The translations under genes and the position numbers were made by a program. Shown here piece after piece: positions 9,001 to 17,483 of a stretch of DNA of 39,901 bases. The stretch spans positions 1-39,901 of the forward strand of contig DAHVAR010000134.1 in NCBI GenBank assembly GCA_027314515.1, read 5' to 3'. This DNA comes from Actinomycetota bacterium. GTDB lineage: Bacteria > Actinomycetota > Actinomycetes > Streptosporangiales > Streptosporangiaceae. The first letter of the stretch is position 1; each line of letters opens with the position of its first letter. The notes below the pieces were generated by a model. The model searched no databases and had not been told where the DNA came from. It was given only the letters and a program-made list of their open reading frames with translations.

Positions 9001-9261
9001 TCACTGGATCGCCTGCGGGTATAGCCGAGCGCGGCCGGCCGCCTGCAGCAGCTCGGCCCGGACCGAGGCGGTCGCCCCGAGTCCATCGGCTAACGGGCGC
9101 ACCGAGCGGAAGTAAGGCCGACGGGTGCGCTCTCGTTCCAGATCGCTGATCGCACGGACGCTAAGCCCGGAGCGCGCTGCCAGGTCCTCCTGCGTCATCC
9201 CCGCTGCTATCCGCTCGACGCGCAGTAAGCAGCCAAAGGAGGTCCCGCCCTCGATACCCAT
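9001..9261 (-). CDS. orphan XRE-type helix-turn-helix protein
   Basis: An 86-residue protein consisting of essentially one HTH_3 domain: LRVERIAAGMTQEDLAARSG, then LSVRAISDLERERTRRPYFR and SVRPLADGLGATASVRAELL. This wording is characteristic of the N-terminal HTH of much larger actinobacterial regulators that carry NB-ARC, AAA or TPR domains, so the gene may be the stump of such a regulator or a free-standing DNA-binding protein. ATG at 9261 is chosen because AGGAGG sits five bases upstream; a longer version from 9309 lacks this support. It is preceded by an AT-rich region and followed by 160 bp without a gene, including a GC-rich dyad around GAGCTC near 8949-8967. Confidence 0.65.
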   Translation of the reverse strand: MGIEGGTSFGCLLRVERIAAGMTQEDLAARSGLSVRAISDLERERTRRPYFRSVRPLADGLGATASVRAELLQAAGRARLYPQAIQ

Positions 9262-9319
9262 TTCCGCCTCCTGGCTACATATCAGGGGAATGTGCCGCCG
9301 ATCCGACAAGTAACACGGC

Positions 9320-9385
9320 CGCCCTACTTGCGCAATAGTAAAAGATGCATTTTATCTATAAGATTTCTATTTTGTCACGAAAGCA
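9320..9385. other. AT-rich non-coding island
   Basis: The 270 bases between the HTH gene and the Tat-exported protein gene contain a stretch around 9333-9385 that is far richer in A and T than anything nearby, with runs such as AAAAGATGCATTTTATC. I see no coding pattern in it. It could hold promoters for the divergent genes or be the edge of acquired DNA. It is the most compositionally deviant segment I noticed in the window. Confidence 0.5.
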
Positions 9386-9531
9386 ACACTGCCGGAACTC
9401 TGCCGGTAGACCTCGTGGCTTAAGCCAGTGAGCTGATATCGCATAGATCTGTCTGCTAACACCAGCTTGCGCCGCCTTTCCCGGTTTGCCGTGCACGCGG
9501 CAGGCAGCGCCGGATTGCAGGGAGAAAGCCC

Positions 9532-10974
9532 ATGGCTGCTCGCTTGCGTACGCCTGGCCGGCCAACGGGCCTGCCGGGCGATGTCGGCTTAAGCAGGCGC
9601 GGCCTGCTGGCAGCAAGCGTTGGCGCAGCGGCCCTGGTCGCCCTGCCCGCGGAAGCCGCCCTCGCTTCCGGCACCCGGGCCGGAGCGCGGCCAGGCAGCC
9701 GCGCGGCGACACCACCGAACTTCTTCATCTTCGGCATTCCCGGGCCCGCCGACAGCCCGGGTCCGTCCATGCAGGCGGCCAGGGCGCCGGCTGCGGGCAA
9801 GGCGACCGCTGCACTACCAGGGCCCCTTGCCACCGGGCTCGCCGCCCTCCCCGCGCAGTCACCCGACAAGCGCTTCCTGGTCCTGGCGGCGGTCCGGCAG
9901 TCTGCTGCGGGCCTGCAGGTAGCGGTCAGCGTCGTCGACATTTCGACCGCAGTCATAGTGCGGCGCGGAACCCTCGACCTGCCGCATGTGCGCCGCGACT
10001 CCATGCTCATCGTGACGCCGACGTTCGCCGCCAACTCGGCGACGGTCGGCCTGGTGCTGTCGGTGACGGAACCGGCTAACCCGCGGGCCATTAGCAAGCT
10101 GAATCCGAACACCGGGAAAATGCGCGAGGTCCAGACCGCTACCTGGACGTCGCATCATGAGCTCGCCTACTTCGATGTCCGGACCGGTGCGTTCGCGGGG
10201 CCGTTCGACCTGGCCGACGCGCCGTCGCTCGCTCGCGTCACCGCCATCGCCGACGAGAGGCACCTGTACGTGTGGACGGTGCCAGAGGCCAGGGCAACCG
10301 GATCCGGCAAGGCCTTCAAGTCCAGGCCGTCGGTCCGGCCCGCGCCGCGGCTGGCCGCCTATCCGCTAGGGTCGGGCCGGCCGACTTTCCACGTACCGAC
10401 GGCCGACCCGTGGCCGGTCAGCGGGGAGCCGGTCACGCTGCTGCCGACAGGTGAGTTCGCCCGGCTTGCGTACGCCCGCGCCGTTCAGGTGTACTCGCCG
10501 GTGAACGGGCAGGTCGAGGAGCACGCGATCGCCGGGCTTAACCTCGATGCCGCCAAGCCAGGCGCGCCGTTCATGCAGGCGCAGCCCGACGGGACTGTTC
10601 TTCTCGCCAATCCCGCGATCGGCCGGGCAGTCGTTGCTGACCCGGCAAAGAACTTCCGGGCGCGCTCGGTGATCAGCTACCCGGCGCCGTTGTACCGGGC
10701 GGGCGGCCCCGCCAGCAAGGTGGCACTGTCTCCGGACGCCAGGACGCTATACGTGCTAGGGCCAGCGAGAACTGGCGGGCTGGCGGCCTATGACGTGGCG
10801 ACCGGGAAACTGGCCGGCTCCTACAGCCACGGAGCGCAATACACCGGCCTCTATCAGATCGGCGGCACGCTGATCGCTACTGCGGGCGACAACCCGCGAC
10901 TCAGCTTCTTTAGCCCCGCACTTGAGCCACTCAGCTCGCTGAGCACCGGCCTGCACGTGACGGAAGTGTTCTGA
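9532..10974 (+). CDS. Tat-exported propeller-like protein of unknown function
   Basis: A 480-residue protein with a clear twin-arginine signal: SRRGLLAASVGAAALVALPA followed by an Ala-rich cleavage region ending near residue 45. It would be exported folded across the membrane. The mature part contains repeated beta-strand patterns such as GLQVAVSVVDISTAVIVRRG, SKVALSPDARTLYVLGPAR and GGLAAYDVATGKLAGSY, the last two being typical of YVTN or WD-like propeller blades. No enzyme motif is recognised and cysteines appear to be absent from the mature part. A purine-rich ribosome-binding site (AGGGAGAAAG) precedes the ATG. It leads a three-gene cassette with a Cys-rich protein 38 bases downstream and a MauE-like membrane protein after that. 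Confidence 0.7.
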   Translation: MAARLRTPGRPTGLPGDVGLSRRGLLAASVGAAALVALPAEAALASGTRAGARPGSRAATPPNFFIFGIPGPADSPGPSMQAARAPAAGKATAALPGPLATGLAALPAQSPDKRFLVLAAVRQSAAGLQVAVSVVDISTAVIVRRGTLDLPHVRRDSMLIVTPTFAANSATVGLVLSVTEPANPRAISKLNPNTGKMREVQTATWTSHHELAYFDVRTGAFAGPFDLADAPSLARVTAIADERHLYVWTVPEARATGSGKAFKSRPSVRPAPRLAAYPLGSGRPTFHVPTADPWPVSGEPVTLLPTGEFARLAYARAVQVYSPVNGQVEEHAIAGLNLDAAKPGAPFMQAQPDGTVLLANPAIGRAVVADPAKNFRARSVISYPAPLYRAGGPASKVALSPDARTLYVLGPARTGGLAAYDVATGKLAGSYSHGAQYTGLYQIGGTLIATAGDNPRLSFFSPALEPLSSLSTGLHVTEVF

Positions 10975-11012
10975 CCCGCAATATCAGTCGTCAACTGCCC
11001 GGAGGAACCCAT

Positions 11013-11759
11013 ATGGCCGGATATGACACGGCGAGCCTCGTCACCAGTGCCTGGCCAAACGCCCAGGCCAACGGCTATGGCACGCCACTATTCTGGCTGC
11101 GGTACTTCTCGCCGTGCTATTTCACGCCCGTCAACGCAAGCTCGAGCAATGCCAACGCCGAGTGCAGGGAGATCTGGATCAGCAACAGTTCGAACCCGAT
11201 GCTGGGGCCGATTACCACGCCCACACAGTCGCGACTGAGCGGTAGTTCGGCTGAGGGCCATGCGGATGCGCAAACCTTCGCGTCGGCAATGGTCACAGCC
11301 TATCTGGACGTCGTCCCGATGCTGCTGCCCGCCAACGGGAACCTCTACTGCTGGCTGGACCAGGAAGCATCGACGTCCCTGAGCCTCGCTTACTGGAACG
11401 GCTGGGCCGCGTATCTCGACGGTTACGACTTCGACGGGTCCGGCACCTACCCCCTGTACCCGTGCCTGTACTGCAATCCCGGCGCCCCGCCGCCCAACTG
11501 CAGCACTATCGGCAGCTCCTCGGCTTACTACTGTTTCGCGGTGCGGTCGTCTGAGCCACTGAGATGCGGCAACTACGTGAAAGACCCGCCATCCTGGGCC
11601 GCGGAGAACTGCGAGCCATACTCCTCGGCTCCGACGCGGGTCTGGCAATTTAACGACGGCTCCGGCATTTGTAATGGCTCGCTGGTAGACCAGGACACCG
11701 GGGCGCCGGGTTTTTACACGCCGTCGTACTGTTTCTACCTCGATTCCGAACCGTCCTGA
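11013..11759 (+). CDS. cysteine-rich GH25/DUF1906-like protein
   Basis: A 248-residue protein with 11 cysteines and many Tyr and Trp residues. It begins MAGYDTASLVTSAW, followed by LFWLRYFSP, a TTPTQSRLSG segment, GHADAQTFASAMVTAYLD, YCWLDQEAS and LAYWNGWAAYLDGY. The order (G-F/Y-D at the start, an RY, a later D-x-E and a YxxGW helix) resembles the lysozyme-like TIM barrel of GH25 or DUF1906 proteins, but this is pattern recognition, not a match I can verify. No signal peptide is visible, which is odd for a Cys-rich, probably disulfide-bonded protein. A very strong ribosome-binding site (GGAGGAACCC) precedes the ATG. The last third is the most Cys-dense (PCLYC, YYCF, RCGN, NCEP, ICNG, SYCFY). 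Confidence 0.55.
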   Translation: MAGYDTASLVTSAWPNAQANGYGTPLFWLRYFSPCYFTPVNASSSNANAECREIWISNSSNPMLGPITTPTQSRLSGSSAEGHADAQTFASAMVTAYLDVVPMLLPANGNLYCWLDQEASTSLSLAYWNGWAAYLDGYDFDGSGTYPLYPCLYCNPGAPPPNCSTIGSSSAYYCFAVRSSEPLRCGNYVKDPPSWAAENCEPYSSAPTRVWQFNDGSGICNGSLVDQDTGAPGFYTPSYCFYLDSEPS

Positions 11760-11771
11760 CAGGACACGGGA

Positions 11772-12638
11772 GTGCCAGGTCCCTGGGCGCTGCAACTGTC
11801 TGGTGCTGTCTGCTGCAGCGGTGGCGTTCTTGCGGTGGCTGGTGCGGCCAAGATCTGGCGCGGTGAGGCTGATTCGGCGATCCGCCATGTGCTCCGGATC
11901 CGCCCTGCTCGCTGGCGCCTGCTCGAGTGCGCAGCCGGGACAGTCGAGTGCGCGACCGCAGCCGCAGTCTGCCTCGGCGCGGCTCCGGTGGTCACGGGTC
12001 CGGTGATGGCGGCGCTCGGTACAGTCTTCACTGTCCTGCTGGTTCGAGCCCGCCGAAGCAGAGCACCGGGCGGCTGCGGATGTCTGCCGTGGCGCGGCGC
12101 TGCTGACCGTATTACCTGGCGCGCCATCGCCCGCGCCGGGTGCGTGCTGGCCGCCGGGGTCGCTGACCTCGGCGCCGCTCCGGCCGGACTGCGGCAGGCG
12201 GGCCACGCCGGGTTCGATCTTGGCGCACTGATGGCGGCGTTGGCCTACACCCTGCTGAGCATGCAACTGCCGGTGCGCACGCCGCGATGTCACCGGAGCC
12301 CGTGGTTCCCGGCACGGCACGCGCTCCGCGCCGTGACCGGCAACGCGATGTTCGGTTCCTTCCTGGATTCGCACGGGCCGTTACTGAGCGGACCCAGGTA
12401 CCAGCGGGAAGGATGCACCGATCAGTTCTCCTTCATCCTCCCGGCCGAGACGGCTGGCTCCGCAGTGCGGCCCCGTGAGCTGCTCTTCGATGTCGTTCAT
12501 GGCCCAGGCGGCGCCGTCGCCCTGCGCGCCGCCGTCCGAGACGGCGCGCGGCCAGTCGCGGGGCGGCCGATGAAGCTGCCCGCAACCGTTCGCATCCGAC
12601 CAGCGTCGAAAGTGACGGGGCACGAAACAACTACGTAG
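11772..12638 (+). CDS. MauE/DoxX-like membrane protein with a soluble C-terminal domain
   Basis: A 288-residue protein starting with GTG, 12 bases after the previous stop. The first 175 residues contain about four hydrophobic helices: LSGAVCCSGGVLAVAGAAKI, then VECATAAAVCLGAA, VMAALGTVFTVLLVRA, a CGCLPWRG loop, and a last helix near GALMAALAYTLLSM. This resembles the MauE/DoxX-related redox membrane proteins; MauE itself helps make the disulfide-rich small subunit of methylamine dehydrogenase. The paired Cys in the loop fits a thiol redox role. The last ~110 residues (GNAMFGSFLDSHGPLL, GPRYQREGCTDQFSF) form a soluble domain that I do not recognise. The tight spacing suggests it serves the Cys-rich protein encoded just upstream. 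Confidence 0.65.
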   Translation: MPGPWALQLSGAVCCSGGVLAVAGAAKIWRGEADSAIRHVLRIRPARWRLLECAAGTVECATAAAVCLGAAPVVTGPVMAALGTVFTVLLVRARRSRAPGGCGCLPWRGAADRITWRAIARAGCVLAAGVADLGAAPAGLRQAGHAGFDLGALMAALAYTLLSMQLPVRTPRCHRSPWFPARHALRAVTGNAMFGSFLDSHGPLLSGPRYQREGCTDQFSFILPAETAGSAVRPRELLFDVVHGPGGAVALRAAVRDGARPVAGRPMKLPATVRIRPASKVTGHETTT

Positions 12639-12651
12639 CAGAAACGGGTGC

Positions 12652-13296
12652 ATGATGGTCGCCAGCCTCAAGATCCCGCGGCGGGCAGCAGTGCTCGTTG
12701 CCATCCTCTCCTTAGCCGGCTGCGGTGCTTCCTCGCCCGCTGGGTCAGGGCAGTCGTCCGAGTCGGCAGGCTCTGCCCCGGCCTCGTCCGCGCCAGCAGC
12801 CTCGTCCGCGCCAGCTACCTCCGGCCCGGCAGTTGCCGTCTGCCTGACCTCGCAGCTGCAGATCACCGTGACGCGCAGTGGCGCCGCGGGACCAGCCGTC
12901 GGCGGCTACCTCGGCTTCAGGAACACCGCGACCGCACCCTGCCGGCTGGCGGGCTGGCCGAGCCTGGTCGCGGTGACTGGCACAGGTTCGGCGATCCCGG
13001 CGAAGCACGTGATCACAACAGCGTTCGGCCCGGATGTCCAGGCGGCGCCGCAAGTCACGCTCGCTCCCGGTTCCCTCGGCGAGGCGGTGTTCACCGGCGG
13101 CCAGGCCGGCGGCTCGTGCGGGAGCGGGACGCTGCCTACCTACCGGACCCTGCGAGTCACCCCGCCGGGCAATGCCCGGTCAGCGACGGTGTCGGCCTGG
13201 CTGAACGCGGTGAACGCCTACCTGCCGGCCTGCATTGCGATCAGCGTCTCGCCGGTAGTCCCGTCCGCGAGCCTCTACCCGCTCGGGTCGAGCTGA
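12652..13296 (+). CDS. DUF4232 lipoprotein
   Basis: A 214-residue secreted lipoprotein. The signal peptide ends in the lipobox LAGC at about residue 24, then comes a Ser/Ala/Gly/Pro linker (about residues 25-60) and a DUF4232 domain: CLTSQLQITVTRSGAAG, GGYLGFRNTATAPCRLAGWP, a VTLAPG turn and a final YLPAC. The two Cys pairs of this domain probably form disulfides. DUF4232 proteins are very common actinobacterial cell-surface lipoproteins of unknown function. Two ATG codons stand in tandem (12652 and 12655). It lies 13 bases after the MauE-like gene on the same strand and could belong to the same transcription unit. Confidence 0.85.
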   Translation: MMVASLKIPRRAAVLVAILSLAGCGASSPAGSGQSSESAGSAPASSAPAASSAPATSGPAVAVCLTSQLQITVTRSGAAGPAVGGYLGFRNTATAPCRLAGWPSLVAVTGTGSAIPAKHVITTAFGPDVQAAPQVTLAPGSLGEAVFTGGQAGGSCGSGTLPTYRTLRVTPPGNARSATVSAWLNAVNAYLPACIAISVSPVVPSASLYPLGSS

Positions 13297-13377
13297 CAGC
13301 AGCCGCCCGCCTGCCGCGGCGCAAGTCAAGCCCGGTACGCTGCCCCGCCAGCGGCCGGCATCGGCCATGATGGGGCC

Positions 13378-14451
13378 ATGGACCTGCCGGTGATGCCCCC
13401 TGTCGCCCCGATGCTCGCCAAGTCGGTGAAGGAGATCCCGGACGGGCCGCTGAGCTACGAGCCGAAGTGGGACGGGTTCCGCTCGATCATCTTCCGCGAC
13501 GGCGCGCAGGTGGAGATCGGCAGTCGCAACGAGCGCCCGATGACCAGGTACTTCCCCGAGGTGGTCGAGGCGGTGCTGGCGAACTTCCCGGATCGGTGCG
13601 TGATCGACGGCGAGATCGTCATCCCGGACGGCGACGGCCGCCGGCTCGACTTCGAGGCATTGCTGCAGCGGATCCATCCGGCCGACAGCCGGGTGCGCCT
13701 GCTGGCCAGCCAGACGCCGGCCGCGTTCGTCGCCTTCGACCTGCTGGCGCTGGGCGACAACGACTGCACGAGCCTGCCCTTCGAGCGGCGCCGGGCCATG
13801 CTCTCCGAGGCGCTGCGCTCCGCGGCGCCGCCGGTCTACCTGACGCCGGCGACCAGGGACAAGGCCGTGGCGGCCGGCTGGTTCAGCCAGTTCGAGGGCG
13901 CGGGCCTGGACGGAGTGGTCGCCAAGCCGCTCAACGGCGCTTACGAGCCGGACAAGCGGGTCATGTTCAAGATCAAGCATGAGCGGACGGCCGACTGCGT
14001 GGTAGCCGGGTACCGGCTGCACAAGAGCGGCCCGGATGCGATCGGCTCGCTGCTGCTCGGCCTGTATGACGATGCCGGGCGCCTGGCCAGCGTCGGCGTC
14101 GTCGGCGCGTTCCCGATGGCCAAGCGGCGGGAATTGTTCGCCGAAGTCCAGCCGCTGGTCACCAGCTTCGACGGGCATCCCTGGAACTGGGCCGGCGAGT
14201 TGCGGCCGGAAGGCGTACGGCACCCGCGCGAGGCCGAGGGCAGCAGGTGGAATGCCGGGAAGGACTTGTCCTTCGTGCCACTGCGGCCCGAGCGCGTCGC
14301 CGAGGTCCGGTATGAGCACATGGAAGGCACCAGGTTCCGGCATACCGCGCAATGGGTCCGGTGGCGGGACGACCGTGATCCGCGCTCGTGCGGATTCGGG
14401 CAGCTCGAGGAGCCGGTGCGGTTCGACCTGGCCGAGATCCTGCCTCGCTAG
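13378..14451 (+). CDS. ligC: ATP-dependent DNA ligase, LigC type
   Basis: A 357-residue ligase, the same size as Mycobacterium tuberculosis LigC. The adenylated lysine is Lys30 in EPKWDGFR (motif I); DGEIVIPDGDGRR (motif III), GLDGVVAKPLNGAYEPDKR (motif IV) and MFKIKHERTADCVVAGYR (motif V) follow, then an OB-fold domain that ends in VAEVRYEHMEGTRFRHTA. It seals nicks in duplex DNA using ATP; in mycobacteria LigC acts in minor end-joining and excision repair pathways beside the main NAD-dependent LigA. No Ku or primase gene is adjacent here. The DUF4232 gene ends 81 bases upstream, and the downstream neighbour is convergent. Confidence 0.9.
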   Translation: MDLPVMPPVAPMLAKSVKEIPDGPLSYEPKWDGFRSIIFRDGAQVEIGSRNERPMTRYFPEVVEAVLANFPDRCVIDGEIVIPDGDGRRLDFEALLQRIHPADSRVRLLASQTPAAFVAFDLLALGDNDCTSLPFERRRAMLSEALRSAAPPVYLTPATRDKAVAAGWFSQFEGAGLDGVVAKPLNGAYEPDKRVMFKIKHERTADCVVAGYRLHKSGPDAIGSLLLGLYDDAGRLASVGVVGAFPMAKRRELFAEVQPLVTSFDGHPWNWAGELRPEGVRHPREAEGSRWNAGKDLSFVPLRPERVAEVRYEHMEGTRFRHTAQWVRWRDDRDPRSCGFGQLEEPVRFDLAEILPR

Positions 14452-14466
14452 CGGCCGGGACCGCTA

Positions 14467-14488
14467 GGTCAGCAGCGTCTAGCTGACC
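14467..14488. terminator. possible bidirectional terminator hairpin
   Basis: GGTCAGC and GCTGACC form a perfect 7-bp stem with an 8-base loop, located in the 27-bp gap between the convergent ligC and acyltransferase genes and overlapping the last codons of the latter. There is no T tract, as is common in actinobacteria. The role is inferred from position. Confidence 0.35.
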
Positions 14489-16521
14489 ACGCAGCTAGCC
14501 CGCTGCTGGGCCGCGAGCAGCCGCTGGGCCAGGCTCGGCAGGGCCGCCACCGAGGCGGCGCTCGGGAATGCCAGGGCCAGCGCCTCGGCAATCAGCCGGG
14601 ACCGTTGTGCGTACCCTTCCGAGGTGTAATGGATCCCGTCCGAGATGAACCATTGCCGCCGGGCGAGTGCAGCCCAGTCGAAGACCCTCATGTTCGGATA
14701 CCGGCGGCAGGCTCGCAGCAGAGCGCGGTTCCAGGCCTGCATGTTCCTCTCGGCGTACGGGCCGGCGGCGAGCAGTGACTTCACGTTGACCCAGAGAACC
14801 GGCTCACCACGGATGACGGACATCATCCGCGCGATCCGGGCCTCGAGGCCGACGTTCGAGCCGACCGCCACGTCCGCGGTGTCGTTGGTGCCGAGGGCCA
14901 GCACCCAGCAACCGCGATAGCCATGCCGTACCAGGTCCCTCGCCAGCGTGTACGCGTTCGGCTCGTTCAGGATCGTCTCCACTATCGAGGTACCGCCCTG
15001 GATCTCGAAGCGAGTCCGCCTGACTCCGACGTCGGCGTACTGCGCGCTGATGCGCTGAGCCGGGTTGGGCAGGTACGCAGCCGACACCAGTCCGTCGGAG
15101 GTGGAGTCGCCGAAGTGGGCGACAGACCTGCAGGATGTCTTAAGCGGGAACGCGGGATCCCCCGCCGTCGCCGAGTAGTGCCGGGCCGCGGTCGTGCTGC
15201 CGGTAGCGCCGCTTGCCGCCTGGCCCGCTCCGCGGACGGCCGCGGATCCGCTTGCGCTGATCGTGCTGCCGCTGGCCGGCCGCGAGGAGCCGGCCGCCGC
15301 CGCAGGCAGTGCCCCGGCGAGCGCGCCGGCTACCAGGCCGAGTGCCCACAAGCCCGCACCCGTCGCGGCCAGGTCTTTCCGGCTGGGTCGCCATGCTGAC
15401 GACCGCAGCCGGGCAAGCCACCGGCCGAGCGCGCCGTGCCGCACCGGCTCCTCGATCAGGCGCCACGACAGGGCAGCCACCACGATGCTGGCGCCGACCT
15501 GCAGCGCACCCCGGAGCAGCGACTCCTGGCCGCTCGCCGGAGTGGTGAGCACGATGATCGGATAGTGCCACAGGTAAATGCCGTAGGACCGGACCCCCAG
15601 CCACCGCAGCGGCGCCACGCCGAGCAGTCTGCCAAGACGACAGGCAGGCGACACCACTGCCAGCACCGCCGCGGCCGTCGCCACCGATAGCAGCACCATC
15701 CCGCCCCGGTACAGGAACGGCGAGTACTGGCTGGTCCGCCAGATCAGCAGCGCGATGACGATGAGGCCGGCCGTCCCCGCCCCGTCGAGCAGCAGCCTGC
15801 ACCGGCGGCTGGCATCCGCCGGCATCTGCCGGCTTGGCCGCGCGATTGCCAGTGCCGCCCCGATCAGCAGGGCGAACGCGCGCGTATCGGTGCCGTCGTA
15901 GACCCGCGTCGGGTCATAACCGGGATGGTAAAGGGCGACCATAAGACCGGCGGACGCGGCGGCAAGCGCGAGTGTCCCGCCCGCCAGCCAGCGCCGCCTC
16001 GGCTCTTCGCCCAGGCGCCGGGTCAGGTACAGGCCCACCAGGATCAGCCACGGCCAGAGCAGGTAGAACTGCTCTTCCACGGCCAGGGACCACAGATGGC
16101 CGAGCGGGGTAGGTGGCGCGAACCGGGCGAAGTACGAGGAATTCTGCGCGATCAGCCACCAGTTGCTGACATAGCCGACGGCAGCCGCCATCGCACCGCG
16201 CAGGGCCGGAAGCTGGCTGGACCGCAGCAGCGCAACCCACACTGCCACGGCCGCGAGCATGACGAACAGGGCCGGCAAAAGCCTGCGAGCCCGGCGCTGC
16301 CAGAAGCGCACCAGGCCCAGCGCGCCGGTCGCCGCCTGATGAGCCAGCAGCAGGTCGGTGATGAGATAGCCGCTCAGCGTGAAGAAGATGCCGACGCCCA
16401 GTAACCCGCCCTGCGCCCAGCCGAGGTCCACGTGGTAGGCGATGACCGCAAGCACCGCTAGCGCGCGGAGCCCGTCCAGGCCGGCCACGTACCGCTGGTT
16501 TCCATCGACGGGCTTTGGCAT
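14479..16521 (-). CDS. membrane acyltransferase with C-terminal SGNH domain (OatA-like)
   Basis: A 680-residue two-domain protein. The N-terminal ~380 residues are an acyltransferase-3 domain with around ten membrane helices; YVAGLDGLRALAVLAVIAYH carries the catalytic His, followed by GIFFTLSGYLIT and LWSLAVEEQFYLLWPW. After a Ser/Ala-rich linker (about residues 400-460), an extracytoplasmic SGNH hydrolase domain shows HFGDSTSDG (Ser block), GTNDTADV (Asn block) and SDGIHYTSEGYAQ (Asp/His block). Such proteins move acetyl or other acyl groups across the membrane and attach them to cell-wall or extracellular glycans. ATG at 16521 is chosen for the GGGGAG just upstream. The 158 bases to the ABC permease gene hold no gene. 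Confidence 0.88.
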   Translation of the reverse strand: MPKPVDGNQRYVAGLDGLRALAVLAVIAYHVDLGWAQGGLLGVGIFFTLSGYLITDLLLAHQAATGALGLVRFWQRRARRLLPALFVMLAAVAVWVALLRSSQLPALRGAMAAAVGYVSNWWLIAQNSSYFARFAPPTPLGHLWSLAVEEQFYLLWPWLILVGLYLTRRLGEEPRRRWLAGGTLALAAASAGLMVALYHPGYDPTRVYDGTDTRAFALLIGAALAIARPSRQMPADASRRCRLLLDGAGTAGLIVIALLIWRTSQYSPFLYRGGMVLLSVATAAAVLAVVSPACRLGRLLGVAPLRWLGVRSYGIYLWHYPIIVLTTPASGQESLLRGALQVGASIVVAALSWRLIEEPVRHGALGRWLARLRSSAWRPSRKDLAATGAGLWALGLVAGALAGALPAAAAGSSRPASGSTISASGSAAVRGAGQAASGATGSTTAARHYSATAGDPAFPLKTSCRSVAHFGDSTSDGLVSAAYLPNPAQRISAQYADVGVRRTRFEIQGGTSIVETILNEPNAYTLARDLVRHGYRGCWVLALGTNDTADVAVGSNVGLEARIARMMSVIRGEPVLWVNVKSLLAAGPYAERNMQAWNRALLRACRRYPNMRVFDWAALARRQWFISDGIHYTSEGYAQRSRLIAEALALAFPSAASVAALPSLAQRLLAAQQRASCVVS

Positions 16522-16679
16522 GTGCTCCCCTCGCCGCGTAACTGCCGCGCCGTTTCGCACGGTTACGACTAAGACGCGGCCTGAGGGCAGCTAGTTGGCA
16601 AACGCCTCCCTGCGATTGTGGCGACTTATCACTCCAACCCTGTTTCGAGTGCAAAGTGCCCGCAGGGGCGGCCGGCAGG

Positions 16680-17483
16680 TCAGACCCGGGCAGTGTCCTT
16701 GCGCATCCGCCAGGCCGCCCCGCCGGCAAAGATGACCAGCCAGGCCACGACGTTGACCGCCCACGTCCAGTCGACGCCATTGCCGAGCAGCGGAGTGTGC
16801 ACCAGCTGGTTAAGGCCATACATCGGAGTCCACTTGGCCACCTCCTGCACGACCTGCGCGAACTGGCTGACCGGGATGAACAGGCCGCCCGCGAACGACA
16901 GCAGGGCGAGGATGAGGCCGATGAGCTGCATGACATTCTCGGCAGGCAGCAGGTAGCCGAGGAACAGGCCGAACGCCGCGAACAGCAGCGAGCCGATCCA
17001 CACCGATAGCCCCGTCGCGATCCACAGGCCGACCGACATCGATGGCTTGTGCGAGAGGACGCCGGCAATGTACACCGCGGCAACCGAGCAGGCTCCGAGT
17101 ACCAGAGCCGTGAGAATCTTGACGACGATGTAGGCGACCGGTGACAGCGGCGTGAGCCGCAACTGCCTGCTCCAGCCCTGGGCGCGCTCGATCGACACCA
17201 TCGCGCCGCCGAACGTGGTCGCCAGCACCGCGCCGTACAAGGCGAGACTGATCATCACGAAAGCCGAGACATTGCCGTGCCCGGCGCGATGACTGTCGTA
17301 GGCCCGGTTCAGCCCGAACGACAGGAAGAACACCACCGGCACCACGATCGCGATGATGATGGTGCGCCGGTTACGAGTCAGCCGCCGGATTTCGAGCTTT
17401 AGCACCGTCACGTTGAAGCCGCCAAGTGCTGGCGGACGGCGACCGCTCAGGTCGGGCGCGATCGTCGATGGCATCGTGCTCAT
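16680..17483 (-). CDS. ABC-2 type transporter permease
   Basis: A 267-residue membrane protein with six hydrophobic helices in the ABC-2 layout: an N-terminal amphipathic stretch (VLKLEIRRLTRNRR), helix 1 IIIAIVVPVVFFLSFGL, the ERAQGWSRQLRLTPLSPVAY loop that contacts the ATPase, and four later helices ending at NVVAWLVIFAGGAAW. It forms the channel of a two-gene exporter with the ATPase encoded just upstream; their stop and start codons overlap (TGATG). Such transporters export drugs, lipids or peptides, and nothing here identifies the substrate. It follows the mft operon on the same strand, but there is no specific evidence of a role in mycofactocin biology. Confidence 0.88.
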   Translation of the reverse strand: MSTMPSTIAPDLSGRRPPALGGFNVTVLKLEIRRLTRNRRTIIIAIVVPVVFFLSFGLNRAYDSHRAGHGNVSAFVMISLALYGAVLATTFGGAMVSIERAQGWSRQLRLTPLSPVAYIVVKILTALVLGACSVAAVYIAGVLSHKPSMSVGLWIATGLSVWIGSLLFAAFGLFLGYLLPAENVMQLIGLILALLSFAGGLFIPVSQFAQVVQEVAKWTPMYGLNQLVHTPLLGNGVDWTWAVNVVAWLVIFAGGAAWRMRKDTARV

